Assembly: GCF_024199945.1 (NCBI RefSeq)
Contig: NZ_JANADP010000001.1
Span: forward strand, 3,038,001-3,102,000
From: Bradyrhizobium sp. CCGUVB4N
Lineage (GTDB): Bacteria > Pseudomonadota > Alphaproteobacteria > Rhizobiales > Xanthobacteraceae
Direction: 5' to 3'
DNA length: 64,000 nt
The translations under genes and the position numbers were made by a program. This document shows positions 25,231-33,521 of this stretch, in pieces (position 1 is the first letter of the stretch; the number at the start of each line of letters is the position of its first letter). Below the pieces are notes generated by a model. That model was not told where the DNA came from. It saw only the letters and a program-made list of their open reading frames with translations, and did not search any database.

Positions 25231-26442
25231 CTACGCGATCTTTCTTGTCACGTCCGACGGCCGTTCCGCGAACGGATCCTGATAGAGCCAGGCGAGGTTC
25301 TCGCAGAAGCGCTCAAGGCTGGTCTCGCGCATGAGCTGATTGCGCAGCAGCGCATGGACGCCCGAGGAATGATAGACGTGGTCGCCGAGCTCGCGCGCCC
25401 CAAGCTGGACGCGAGCGGTGCGCAGCAGTCGCGCATTCCTGTATCGCTCGAGCGCGTGCGCGGGGTCGCCTTCACTCGCATCGAGTTCGTCGGCGAGAGC
25501 GACGGCATCCTCCAGCGCCATGCAGGCGCCTTGCGCGAAATATTGCAGCATCGGATGCGCGGCATCGCCGAGCAGCACGACGCGCCCGTCGATCCAGCGA
25601 TCGGTCGGATCGCGATCGCAGGTCACCCAGGCCTTCCAGTCCTTGCCATGATGAATGATCGCCTTGGCGCGGGGATGCACGTCGCGAAAACCTTCGAGCA
25701 CCTCGTCATGGGTCACGGGTCTGGCCGCGAACGCCTCCGCGGGATCGTTGTGACAGGTGATTGCGAGGTTGAACACCTTCCAGCCTGACAGCGGGTAGTG
25801 CACGAGGTGGCATTTGGCGCCGGCCCACAGCGTCGCCGCGTTCCAGCGCAGATCCTCCGGCATCTCTTCGGTCGGGATCACCGAGCGATAGGTGGTGTGG
25901 CCGGCGATCCGCGGCGCGCCGTCGCCGACCATCTGCTGGCGAATGCGGGAACGCAGCCCGTCGGCGCCGATCAGCAGGCATCCCGAGATGCGCTCACCGG
26001 ACTTGAGCAGGGCCGTGGCGCGTGTGCCATTCTGCTCGTAGCCGACCACATCGCAGTCGGTTCGCAGTGTGATGTTCCCATCCGCCTCGCAGGCGCGGAC
26101 GAAGATGCCGTGCAAATCGCCGCGGTGGACCACGGCATAGGGATTGCCGAAGCGCCGGCGAAAATAGCTGGTCAGATCGATATTGGTGATCTCCTCCGCC
26201 GAGATCGCGTCCATCAGGCGGAGCTGATCGATGAAAACGGCAATCGACCGAGCGGCATCACCGAGCGCAAGGCGATCGAAGGCGTGAAATGCATTGGGAC
26301 CGAGCTGAATGCCGGCGCCGATCTCCTGATAGCGCGATGCGCGCTCGAGGACCGTGACCTGGAAACCCTTTTGCGCCAGCGCGATTGCGGCTGCAAGTCC
26401 GCCGATGCCGCCGCCCGCGATGATGATGGGATCCTGTCGCAT
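25231..26442 (-). CDS. FAD-dependent monooxygenase, 3-hydroxybenzoate 6-hydroxylase-like
   Basis: A 403-residue class A flavoprotein hydroxylase. The FAD-binding Rossmann motif is IIIAGGGIGGLAAAIALA, the second flavin motif is GRVVLLGDAAHPMLQYFAQGACMALEDA, and the family DG motif lies in IGADGLRSRIR. The sequence resembles NagX/3-hydroxybenzoate-6-monooxygenases, which convert 3-hydroxybenzoate to gentisate with NADH. The neighbouring gamma-resorcylate decarboxylase also makes a resorcinol-type substrate conceivable, but resorcinol hydroxylases of the known gra cluster are a different, two-component type. It lies 16 bp from the MarR gene and is probably transcribed with it. Confidence 0.85.
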   Translation of the reverse strand: MRQDPIIIAGGGIGGLAAAIALAQKGFQVTVLERASRYQEIGAGIQLGPNAFHAFDRLALGDAARSIAVFIDQLRLMDAISAEEITNIDLTSYFRRRFGNPYAVVHRGDLHGIFVRACEADGNITLRTDCDVVGYEQNGTRATALLKSGERISGCLLIGADGLRSRIRQQMVGDGAPRIAGHTTYRSVIPTEEMPEDLRWNAATLWAGAKCHLVHYPLSGWKVFNLAITCHNDPAEAFAARPVTHDEVLEGFRDVHPRAKAIIHHGKDWKAWVTCDRDPTDRWIDGRVVLLGDAAHPMLQYFAQGACMALEDAVALADELDASEGDPAHALERYRNARLLRTARVQLGARELGDHVYHSSGVHALLRNQLMRETSLERFCENLAWLYQDPFAERPSDVTRKIA

Positions 26443-26458
26443 GTCCTCTCCTGTTTCT

Positions 26459-27004
26459 CTATTTCCTTGATGTCTTTCCGCGCGGCAGGCTCGCCTTGCC
26501 GCGTGTCTCGGCGCGCTCGTCCTTCGACTTGGCCGGCGGCGCGACGCTGATCAAACCGGCTTCGACTTCCTGCTCGAGCCGATCGATGTTGTGGTAGAGA
26601 TCGACCAGCACGCGCTTGAGCTCGACCGCCTCCTTGGCGGACATGCTGCCGGTGACGACCTCTTCATAATAGGCGGCGAGCGGCATCAGCCGTCCGGCGA
26701 GCTCCGCGCCTTTGGGTGTCAACGCGACTTGAAGGCTGCGCTGGTCATTCTCCGGCCGGTCACGCGTCAACAGGCCCGTGCGGCTCATCTCCGCGACGAT
26801 GCGCGACAGCGTGGATACGTCGGCCGACGTGAGCTCGGCGATCTCGCCCAGGCGCAACGGATGGCCCTGCTCCGACAGCGCGGCCAGCACACGGTACATC
26901 GGCAGCGTCAACTTCTCGTGACGTATCACACGCGTGAACAGGTCGCCCATGCGGACGCCCAGCCGAGCGAGCAGATAGGGAAGCGAATTCGAAAATCGAT
27001 ACAT
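26459..27004 (-). CDS. MarR-family transcriptional regulator
   Basis: A 181-residue MarR repressor. I prefer the ATG at 27004 (MYRFSNSLPYLLARLG), the natural start of the domain; the longer in-frame starts (to 27121) run into candidate operator palindromes. The winged HTH contains EIAELTSADVSTLSRIVAEMSRTGLL and the wing DRPENDQRSLQVALTPKG. A basic, lysine-rich tail follows. It is divergent from the decarboxylase-transporter operon, so by MarR precedent it represses both directions and responds to an aromatic acid. Confidence 0.9.
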   Translation of the reverse strand: MYRFSNSLPYLLARLGVRMGDLFTRVIRHEKLTLPMYRVLAALSEQGHPLRLGEIAELTSADVSTLSRIVAEMSRTGLLTRDRPENDQRSLQVALTPKGAELAGRLMPLAAYYEEVVTGSMSAKEAVELKRVLVDLYHNIDRLEQEVEAGLISVAPPAKSKDERAETRGKASLPRGKTSRK

Positions 27005-27072
27005 GAGTTTAGGTCCGGGCTTGGGTCCTGGCAGGACAGCTCCGCCCGGATTAAGCGCCAACCTTCGCATGT

Positions 27073-27102
27073 GCAATATTTGCGTTTCAATTATTTGCAA
27101 AT
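27073..27102. promoter_or_regulatory. candidate MarR operator palindromes
   Basis: Two palindromes lie in the divergent region: GCAATATTTGC (27073-27083) and the perfect ATTTGCAAAT (27093-27102). An inverted pair TTGACAA (27115-27121) and TTGTCAA (27145-27151) follows, and the first of these could also be a -35 element for the decarboxylase operon. Their placement fits a repressor controlling both the MarR gene and the 27181 operon. Confidence 0.5.
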
Positions 27103-27180
27103 GCAACTTTCTCATTGACAAGTATTTGGATCAGGTGCTTTGCATTGTCAACGCCGAAAGCAAGCCGAAGGAACGACGTC

Positions 27181-28248
27181 ATGCAGGGCAAGATTGCGCT
27201 CGAAGAGCATTTCGCGATGGAGGACACCGTCCAGGACAGCGCGGGCTTCGCGCCAGCCCAGGACTGGATCGAGCTCAAGGCGCGGCTGCTCGACATCCAT
27301 GAGCGGCGTCTCGCCGAGATGGACGCTCATGGCATCGAGCTGATGCTGCTGTCGCTGAACGCACCGGCCGTGCAGGCGATTCCGGATCGCAATCGTGCTC
27401 TGGACCTGTCGCGCAGGGCCAACGACTTTCTCGCTGAGCAGGTCGCAAGGCGGCCGGACCGTTTTCAGGGGCTTGCGGCGCTTCCGATGCAGGATCCGGA
27501 AGGCGCTGCGCGCGAGCTCGACCGCTGCGTCAGCACGCTCGGCTTTCGTGGCGCGCTGGTCAACGGCTTCAGCGAGCTCGCGGGCACCGATCACGCCATC
27601 TATTACGATCGCAAGGAGTTCTGGCCGTTCTGGGCGGAAGCCGAGCGCCTCGGCGTTCCCTTTTATCTGCACCCGCGCAATCCCATGGCGAAGGACGCGG
27701 CGATCTACGAGGGACATCGCTGGCTGTTGGGGCCGACCTGGGCGTTCGGTCAGGAAACCGCGGTGCATGCCTTGCGCCTGATGGGCTCCGGCCTGTTCGA
27801 CGCCTATCCGAACCTGCAGATCATCCTCGGTCACATGGGCGAGGGGCTGCCTTACTCGATGTGGCGGGTCGACAATCACAACAAGTGGATGCGGACCCAG
27901 AACGCCTATCCGGCGCAGCGCAAGATCGCCGACTATTTCCGGGAGAATTTCTACATCACAACGTCGGGCAATTTCCGCACCCAGGCTCTGATCGACGCGA
28001 TGCTCGAGATCGGTGCCGACCGCATCCTGTTCTCCGCCGACTGGCCGTTCGAGAACATCGACCACGCCGCCGACTGGTTCGACACCGCGACGATCTCCGA
28101 AGGAGATCGCATCAAGATCGGCCGCGACAACGCCCGCGCCTTGTTCGGGCTCGGCGAGACGACAATTCAATCTGCCGCAGAGCAGAAGACATCATCAGTT
28201 TCAATGGAGGCAACCCGTGAGCATCTCGTCCGAAATCGACGTGCATGA
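27181..28248 (+). CDS. gamma-resorcylate (2,6-dihydroxybenzoate) decarboxylase, amidohydrolase family
   Basis: A 355-residue amidohydrolase-superfamily decarboxylase that should convert 2,6-dihydroxybenzoate to resorcinol and CO2 (and may take 2,3-dihydroxybenzoate). The Zn ligands known for the Rhizobium enzyme (Glu8, His10, His164, Asp287) and the catalytic His218 occur at the same positions: ALEEH, YLHPRNP, LGHMGEG, FSADWPFEN. The last 25 residues go beyond the usual length of about 327. ATG 27181 has AAGGA upstream. The gene overlaps the transporter start by 32 bp. In the known gra cluster this gene is called graF. Strong family match; kinetics not inferable. Confidence 0.9.
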   Translation: MQGKIALEEHFAMEDTVQDSAGFAPAQDWIELKARLLDIHERRLAEMDAHGIELMLLSLNAPAVQAIPDRNRALDLSRRANDFLAEQVARRPDRFQGLAALPMQDPEGAARELDRCVSTLGFRGALVNGFSELAGTDHAIYYDRKEFWPFWAEAERLGVPFYLHPRNPMAKDAAIYEGHRWLLGPTWAFGQETAVHALRLMGSGLFDAYPNLQIILGHMGEGLPYSMWRVDNHNKWMRTQNAYPAQRKIADYFRENFYITTSGNFRTQALIDAMLEIGADRILFSADWPFENIDHAADWFDTATISEGDRIKIGRDNARALFGLGETTIQSAAEQKTSSVSMEATREHLVRNRRA

Positions 28249-29575
28249 GGAACTGTCCGGCGCCGCGATCGGTCCATTCCACAAGCGGCTCGGCGTCCTG
28301 ATCACGCTCATCACGTTGTTCGATGGCTATGACACCTTCAATCCGGCCTATGTCATCCACTATGTCATGCAGCCCTGGGGGCTCGCGCCAAGTCAGGCGG
28401 GGCTGCTGGTGAGCTCGGGTCTGTTCGGCTTCCTGTTCGGTGCAATCGGCCACGGCAGCATCGCCGATCGCTTCGGCCGGCGCGGCACGCTGCTGGCGGG
28501 CCTGTGGATCGTCAACATCTTCACATTGCTGACCGCGATGCTGGCCAGCGATTTCTGGAGCTATTGCGCCTTGCGCTTTGCCACGGGGCTCGGTCTCGGC
28601 GTGCTGCTGCCGCTCGGGACGACCTTCATCAACGAGCTCGCGCCGAAGCGCGTCAGCAACACGTTCTCGCTGTGGGGCGTGACGCTGGGCTGGTCGCTCG
28701 GCGGCGTCGCGGCCGGTCTCGTCGGTGTGTTCCTGACGCCGCAACATGGCTGGCAGATTCTCTATTATGTCGGTGCGCTGTCGATCCCGTTGACTTTCGT
28801 GGCCCACGCCATTCTGCCCGAGAGCCCGCGCTTCCTGGCTTCGCGCGCGCGTGTCCCAGAGCTGCGTGCCTTGCTTGCGCGGCTGCGACCGGAGCGGGCG
28901 GCGATCTATCGGGACGCGACGTTCGCAGCCGTCGACAGCGAGGTTTCCGGGAGCACGATCCGCGCGTTGCTAGGCCCGCGCTATCGCCGCGTCTCCCTGA
29001 CCATCTGGTTCACGGCGTTCCTTACGCTGTTTGCGATCTTCGGCCTCACCGGCTGGATTCCGACCGTCATGCTGAAACGCGGCGAGACTTTTGCGGCTTC
29101 CTTCGGCTTCGGCGCGCTGATGCAGGCGATGTCCTTCATCGGCGGTCTTACGCTTGCGATGCTGGCCGACCGCAATTTTGCGCTGACGCCCCGCTACCTC
29201 GCGACCTGGTGGATCACCGGTGGCATTGCCGTGCTGGCGCTCGTCTTCGTCAGCGGTCACGGCGTCAATCTCGCCATCGTCGCGATTGCCGGCTTCTGCA
29301 TCATCGGCGCGCAGCATGTGCTGAACAATTTCACCGCGGGCTCCTACGAGACCTGCTTCCGCGCCAGCGGCGTCGGGATGGAGTTGGGTATCGGCCGCGT
29401 CGGTGCGATTCTCGGGCCTTATGTGATCGGCTTGCTGCAGCAGATCACCGGCGGCCCGGATGCTGTGTTCTGGGCGATCGGCGGCGCGTCGATCGTCGGT
29501 GCGCTGGCGATCGGATCGCTCAGCATCGCCGCGGCCAACCGCCTGCCGCGCGCGGATGTTGCGCCGGCGGAATGA
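28217..29575 (+). CDS. MFS aromatic-acid/H+ symporter (AAHS type)
   Basis: A 452-residue twelve-span transporter. The start is GTG at 28217 after GGAGG, overlapping the decarboxylase's 3' end; the frame is open further left but inside the decarboxylase. The AAHS family motif with Asp in the first span (TLFDGYDTFNPAYV) and the loop 2-3 motif GHGSIADRFGRRGTLLAG are both present. It probably imports the dihydroxybenzoate or a hydroxybenzoate used by the neighbouring enzymes, across the inner membrane with protons. Co-transcription with the decarboxylase is near certain. Confidence 0.92.
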   Translation: MSISSEIDVHEELSGAAIGPFHKRLGVLITLITLFDGYDTFNPAYVIHYVMQPWGLAPSQAGLLVSSGLFGFLFGAIGHGSIADRFGRRGTLLAGLWIVNIFTLLTAMLASDFWSYCALRFATGLGLGVLLPLGTTFINELAPKRVSNTFSLWGVTLGWSLGGVAAGLVGVFLTPQHGWQILYYVGALSIPLTFVAHAILPESPRFLASRARVPELRALLARLRPERAAIYRDATFAAVDSEVSGSTIRALLGPRYRRVSLTIWFTAFLTLFAIFGLTGWIPTVMLKRGETFAASFGFGALMQAMSFIGGLTLAMLADRNFALTPRYLATWWITGGIAVLALVFVSGHGVNLAIVAIAGFCIIGAQHVLNNFTAGSYETCFRASGVGMELGIGRVGAILGPYVIGLLQQITGGPDAVFWAIGGASIVGALAIGSLSIAAANRLPRADVAPAE

Positions 29576-29602
29576 CGAGATATTCACCACAGGAGACAGG
29601 AC

Positions 29603-30067
29603 ATGCCGACTTCGACCCGTTCCGCTGATACCGCAGGCCCGCTCGATAGCTGGGTGCTTCTGTTCGCGCGCGTCGCGATCGCGCCGCTGTTTCTCTATAG
29701 CGGCGTCGGAAAGGTGATGGCATTCACCGCGACGGCGAGCCGGCTGCCTGGTGGCGCCGACGGCTTCGGCGCGTTGCTCGCCGCGGGTGCACTGACAGTT
29801 GAACTCGGAGGCGGCGCGGCGTTGCTGCTCGGCCTGTTCGCGCGGCCTGCCGCGGCGATCCTAATTCCGTTCACCATCGCGGCCACGCTGATGTTCCACA
29901 ATTTCTGGGCCGCGCCGGAAGCTCAGGTCGTGATGCAGACCATCAACTTCCTAAAGAATCTCGGCCTGCTCGGGGCTCTCGCGATGATCGCGACTTACGG
30001 ACCGGGGGCCTATAGCGCGCAGGCCGCCATGAAGTCCGGGCCCAATGGTGTTGCCGGACTGTCGTGA
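29603..30067 (+). CDS. DoxX family membrane protein
   Basis: A 154-residue protein with four predicted membrane spans of the DoxX type (VLLFARVAIAPLFLYSGVGKVMAF first, then LLAAGALTVELGGGAALLLGL, ILIPFTIAATLMFHNFW and GLLGALAMIATYG). The family is a small redox-related membrane module, roles poorly defined. ATG with AGGAGA upstream, 27 bp after the transporter; last gene of this operon. Confidence 0.85.
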   Translation: MPTSTRSADTAGPLDSWVLLFARVAIAPLFLYSGVGKVMAFTATASRLPGGADGFGALLAAGALTVELGGGAALLLGLFARPAAAILIPFTIAATLMFHNFWAAPEAQVVMQTINFLKNLGLLGALAMIATYGPGAYSAQAAMKSGPNGVAGLS

Positions 30068-30080
30068 TCCCCAGCGGACG

Positions 30081-31223
30081 TTAGTTCGACAAGCCGATCG
30101 CGAAGCGCGCCAATGCCTCGCGGTCGATCTCGATGCCGAGCCCGGGGCCCTCGGGCACGCGAACGACGCCGTTTGCGTGTTCGATCGGCTCTTTCAGGAT
30201 CGCCTGCCGGATTGGATGCTCGGTGCGGTCGAATTCCAGCAGCGGCTCGAGCGGTGCCAGCGATGTCGGCGTGTGCGACGGCAACACGGCGAGGAGCTGC
30301 AGCGAGGCCGCGATCGCAATCCCGGTGCCCCAGACATGCGGATTGTAGCGGATGCCGAACGCCTCGCTCATGTCCGCGATCTTCTTGCATTCGGTGAGGC
30401 CGCCGGCCGCGCAGGTGTCGGGCTGGGCGATGTCGAGCGCGTGCGAAGCAAACAGGTCGCGGAAGCCGAAGCGCGTGAATTCGCACTCGCCGCCGGCGAT
30501 CGGAATTGTCAGCGCGGATTTCACGGCGCGATAGCCCGCGACATCTTCCGGCGGTACCGGCTCCTCGAACCATCCGATGTCGTGGGGTTCGATCAGCCGG
30601 CCGAGCCGGATCGCGGCGACCGCATCATAGGCGTGGTTGGCGTCGACCATCAGCGCGACATCGTCGCCGATTGCCTCGCGCACGGCGCGCGTCATCGCGG
30701 CGTCCTCGGCGATGCCGAAGCCGACCTTCAGCTTCACGGCGCGGAAGCCTTCCGCGGCATAACCGGCCGCTTCGTCCGGCAGATATTTGAGCGGATCAAC
30801 CGATCTTCGCCGGTAGAGCCCGGTCGCATAGGCCTGCACTTCCTTGCGCGCGGCGCCGCCGAGCAGTTGATGGGCGGGCACGCCGAAATGCTTGCCCTTG
30901 ATGTCCCACAGCGCGATGTCGATGCCGCTCAGGCCCTGGATCACGACGCCCTTCTGGCCGTGATCGCGCAGGCGGGCATAGATCGTCTGCCACACCACGT
31001 CGGTGCGCAGGGGATCCTCGCCGACCAGCCAAGGCGCCACGCTGTTGACCACTGCCGCCGTCATCCGTGCCGGCCCGTAGCACTCGCCCCAGCCGGTCAG
31101 GCCGGTGTCGGTCTCGATTTCGACCAGCATCGCGGTGCGGCTGTCGTACCAGGCACGCGAATAGGCGAAGGGCTGCGAGAGCTTTGCCTCGAGGATGTGC
31201 GTGCGAATTTTTGTGATCTTCAT
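30081..31223 (-). CDS. mandelate racemase/muconate-lactonizing enzyme family protein
   Basis: A 380-residue enolase-superfamily enzyme using Mg2+ to abstract a proton alpha to a carboxylate. The base Lys is in AVKLKVGFG; metal ligands are in VDANHAY (Asp), WFEEPVPPED (Glu) and IAGGECEF (Glu); the C-terminal segment has NPHVWGTGIAIAASLQ, the His-like region of this group. The ATG at 31223 follows GGGGGA; an earlier start would overlap the kinase gene. Exact substrate unknown: acid-sugar dehydratase or muconate-type cycloisomerase are both possible. It lies 16 bp after the histidine kinase on the same strand. Confidence 0.88.
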   Translation of the reverse strand: MKITKIRTHILEAKLSQPFAYSRAWYDSRTAMLVEIETDTGLTGWGECYGPARMTAAVVNSVAPWLVGEDPLRTDVVWQTIYARLRDHGQKGVVIQGLSGIDIALWDIKGKHFGVPAHQLLGGAARKEVQAYATGLYRRRSVDPLKYLPDEAAGYAAEGFRAVKLKVGFGIAEDAAMTRAVREAIGDDVALMVDANHAYDAVAAIRLGRLIEPHDIGWFEEPVPPEDVAGYRAVKSALTIPIAGGECEFTRFGFRDLFASHALDIAQPDTCAAGGLTECKKIADMSEAFGIRYNPHVWGTGIAIAASLQLLAVLPSHTPTSLAPLEPLLEFDRTEHPIRQAILKEPIEHANGVVRVPEGPGLGIEIDREALARFAIGLSN

Positions 31224-31239
31224 CGCCGATGTCCCCCGT

Positions 31240-32748
31240 TCAGCGCTCCTCATCCAGCGCGCATGTCACCGTGCAGACCACGCCGCGCGGCAAAAAGTCC
31301 ACCGTTGCCTCGCCGCCGAGTTGGTCCCGCGCGCTGCGCTCGATCAGGCGCGAGCCGAAGCCGCGCTGCACTGGCGCCGTCACCGGCGGGCCGCCGATCT
31401 CGGTCCAGATCAGTCGAAGCCGCGGCTTCGGCGCGTCGGCAATGATTTCCCAGTCCAGTGTGACCCGGCCGGCTTCGTTGGACAGCGCACCGTATTTCGC
31501 GGCGTTGGTCGCGATCTCGTGCACGATCATCGAGAGCACGACCGCAAGCCGCGGCGACAAAGGAACCGCGGGGCCGGCCATCCGGATGCGGTCGGGATTG
31601 GCCAGCAGGAATGGCTGCAGTGCGCGGGCGATCACGTCCCTCAGCTCCGAGCCTGCCCACTTTTCCTGGCTGAGGAGATTGTGCGCTTCTGCGAGCGCGC
31701 CGAGCCGGCCCTCGAACTTGGTCCGCTCGTCGCGGCTGGCGCTGCGAAACGTCTGCACCGCGATGGCCTGCATCAGCGCCAGCGTGTTCTTGACGCGGTG
31801 ATTGAGCTCTTCGATCAGCAGATTATGCAGCATGTCGCCGCGCGCGATCGTGGTCGCCATCCTCACCGCAAAGGTGAGGCCGACCAGCAGCAGCACGCCG
31901 CCGATCAGGCTGGTGATCGCGATGTTGCGCCAGAGCGGCGCGATCAGCGAGCTCTCGGTGACACCGGCCGCGACGGTCCAGCCGGTCAGCCGCGAGCGCG
32001 TATAGGCCGAGGCGAGGGCGACGCCATCGAGCGACACGCTCGACAGAGCCGCCTCGGGTGAGCGGAACATCGCCTCGTACAGCGACGGCGAGGCCTGCTT
32101 GCCGAAGGTCTCATTCGGATTGGGAGTGCGCGCAAACACGACGCCCTTGCTGTCCAGCAGCGACACGGTCCATTGGTCGTCGGGACGCTGCCGCTCGACC
32201 AGATGCTGGAAGATGTCGATCGGCGGGCTGAAGGAGAGCGCGTAGACGACCTCGCCGTCGCGCAGCACCGGGACTTCGACCGTGACGATCGGCCGCTTCT
32301 TGGACGAGCCGGTGAACAGATCGGAAAATTGCGGCGTCTTGCTCGCGAACACCCGTTCGACGATGTCGCGGTTGTTGCGCGGCGGCAGGCTCGCCGTGTC
32401 GGTCGTCAGCGTCGAGAACAGCTGCTGCCCGGACTTGTCGGCCAGCAGCAGGACGCTGTCCTCGCCATACTGGTTGATGAACCCGACTGCGGAGCGGCGG
32501 AAACTCTCGAAGTCGCCCCTGCGCAAGGATTCGCTGAGCGCGAGCACCTGCAGGCCGCCCGTCATCCGCTGGACCTCGGAATCGAGCACGAGGCGCATGC
32601 TTCGCACCGTCTCGAGCACGCGGCGCGTGGCGTCGCTGCGGTCCTGGCGATAGTTGGAATAAGCGAGGCCGACGGCGAAAACGATCAGCGGCAACATCGT
32701 TCCCGTGACCAGGAGAGCGAGCCGGACCGGCAGGGTGAGCTTTGACAA
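31240..32748 (-). CDS. membrane sensor histidine kinase, HWE type with Cache-like sensor
   Basis: A 502-residue kinase. It begins with a span (LALLVTGTMLPLIVFAVGLAY), then a periplasmic Cache-like sensor of about 230 residues, a second span (NIAITSLIGGVLLLVGLTFAV), and a cytoplasmic kinase. The H-box EELNHRVKNTLALMQAIAVQTFR is the HWE/HisKA_2 type, with a compact ATP domain (MIVHEIATNAAKYGALS and GFGSRLIERS). The start is TTG at 32748, without a clear ribosome site. No response regulator is next to it. HWE kinases often feed the general stress response through PhyR, which is not in this window. Confidence 0.88.
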   Translation of the reverse strand: MSKLTLPVRLALLVTGTMLPLIVFAVGLAYSNYRQDRSDATRRVLETVRSMRLVLDSEVQRMTGGLQVLALSESLRRGDFESFRRSAVGFINQYGEDSVLLLADKSGQQLFSTLTTDTASLPPRNNRDIVERVFASKTPQFSDLFTGSSKKRPIVTVEVPVLRDGEVVYALSFSPPIDIFQHLVERQRPDDQWTVSLLDSKGVVFARTPNPNETFGKQASPSLYEAMFRSPEAALSSVSLDGVALASAYTRSRLTGWTVAAGVTESSLIAPLWRNIAITSLIGGVLLLVGLTFAVRMATTIARGDMLHNLLIEELNHRVKNTLALMQAIAVQTFRSASRDERTKFEGRLGALAEAHNLLSQEKWAGSELRDVIARALQPFLLANPDRIRMAGPAVPLSPRLAVVLSMIVHEIATNAAKYGALSNEAGRVTLDWEIIADAPKPRLRLIWTEIGGPPVTAPVQRGFGSRLIERSARDQLGGEATVDFLPRGVVCTVTCALDEER

Positions 32749-32890
32749 CGCGGGCGTCCCGGTTCCGGCGCTGTGGCGCCGGATTTATGATTTTGTCGAA
32801 CCATACGGGCAGGACCCGCGCCGCGCCATGGTTTTTGCATCCGGCGGTGCCGACTTGGGCATGGGATTTTGCAGCGCAGCCGCCAACGCT

Positions 32891-32983
32891 TCAGCTCATG
32901 CTGATGGCGGTAAGCAGCAGGCACACGGCGTAGACGGCCGCCAGGCTGAGGCCGGCGATCCGGGCTTCTCGATGCGATGTCAT
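32891..32983 (-). CDS. 30-residue single-span membrane micro-protein
   Basis: A frame of 30 codons: short basic start (MTSHREARIAG), then one hydrophobic span (LSLAAVYAVCLLLTAISM) to the stop. GGAG lies 9 bases before the ATG. It sits 55 bp after the DUF1236 gene on the same strand, so it may share its mRNA. The layout (polar start, one span, few residues) is typical of bacterial small membrane proteins. Not recognised by name; support is structural and positional only. Confidence 0.5.
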   Translation of the reverse strand: MTSHREARIAGLSLAAVYAVCLLLTAISMS

Positions 32984-33038
32984 GTGATCAACTCCGAGAG
33001 GGCGACCGCTGCCGGGGCGGACGCCCATCCGTTACGTC

Positions 33039-33383
33039 TCAGTCGATTTCCTGCACGACCGTCCGTGTGCCGGGATCCACCAGCATCACGCGTTCGCCGG
33101 AGTAGACGTAGCGATATTGCGTAAGCGAGGGCCCCCAATCGGCCGGGACCGCCTCGAGCTCGACATCGCCTGGAACCGTCGCGCCGACGATAATCTTCTC
33201 CTTCGTCGTCACCGGCCGCAGGTGATGCTCGGTGACGTAGGACTTGATCCGCGTCCGGTATTGCGGCTCGATTTGAATTGCCGCGGCGTGACCGGTTCCG
33301 GTCGTGGTCACCACGGTGGATTGCGCGAACGCGCCGGTCGAGATCATCAGCGCCGCAGCAGATAGCAGGAACAGATTCTTCAT
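33039..33383 (-). CDS. DUF1236 domain-containing exported protein
   Basis: A 114-residue exported protein. Signal peptide MKNLFLLSAAALMISTGAFAQ, then a body with the repeated DUF1236 pattern (RIKSYVTEHHLRPVTTKEKIIVGATVPGDVELEAVPADW and YRYVYSGERVMLVDPGTRTVVQEID). The domain is common in rhizobial periplasmic proteins without known activity. Start ATG 33383 has a GGAGGA site. An EcfG-like promoter faces it (see 33416-33440). Confidence 0.88.
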   Translation of the reverse strand: MKNLFLLSAAALMISTGAFAQSTVVTTTGTGHAAAIQIEPQYRTRIKSYVTEHHLRPVTTKEKIIVGATVPGDVELEAVPADWGPSLTQYRYVYSGERVMLVDPGTRTVVQEID

Positions 33384-33415
33384 TTTGTCCTCCTCCTCGA
33401 GATAAGCGCGGCGTC

Positions 33416-33440
33416 AACCTCTTACGTCGGACGGCGTTCC
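33416..33440 (-). promoter_or_regulatory. EcfG-like promoter (minus strand) for the DUF1236 gene
   Basis: On the minus strand GGAAC is followed, after 16 bases, by GGTT (consensus GGAAC-N16/17-CGTT of the alphaproteobacterial general stress sigma factor). One mismatch in the -10 part. Predicted transcription start about 25 bases before the ATG at 33383. Confidence 0.4.
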
Positions 33441-33449
33441 TGCTGCTTA

Positions 33450-33475
33450 GGAACAAATTGCTAGTTTTTCCCGTT
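33450..33475 (+). promoter_or_regulatory. EcfG-type promoter for the 33522 operon
   Basis: GGAAC at 33450-33454, 17 bases, then CGTT at 33472-33475, a full match to the general-stress-response sigma factor EcfG consensus. The start of transcription would be near 33482, about 40 bases before the ATG at 33522. Confidence 0.6.
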
Positions 33476-33521
33476 CGTGTTTCGACCGGGCGCGGAAGCC
33501 CGGCAATTGGAGGAGGAGAGA

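Noticed and set aside
25231-26442. Assigning the flavoprotein as resorcinol hydroxylase
   Set aside because: Known resorcinol hydroxylases in gra clusters are two-component; this single-component enzyme resembles 3-hydroxybenzoate 6-hydroxylase more, so the label was not used.
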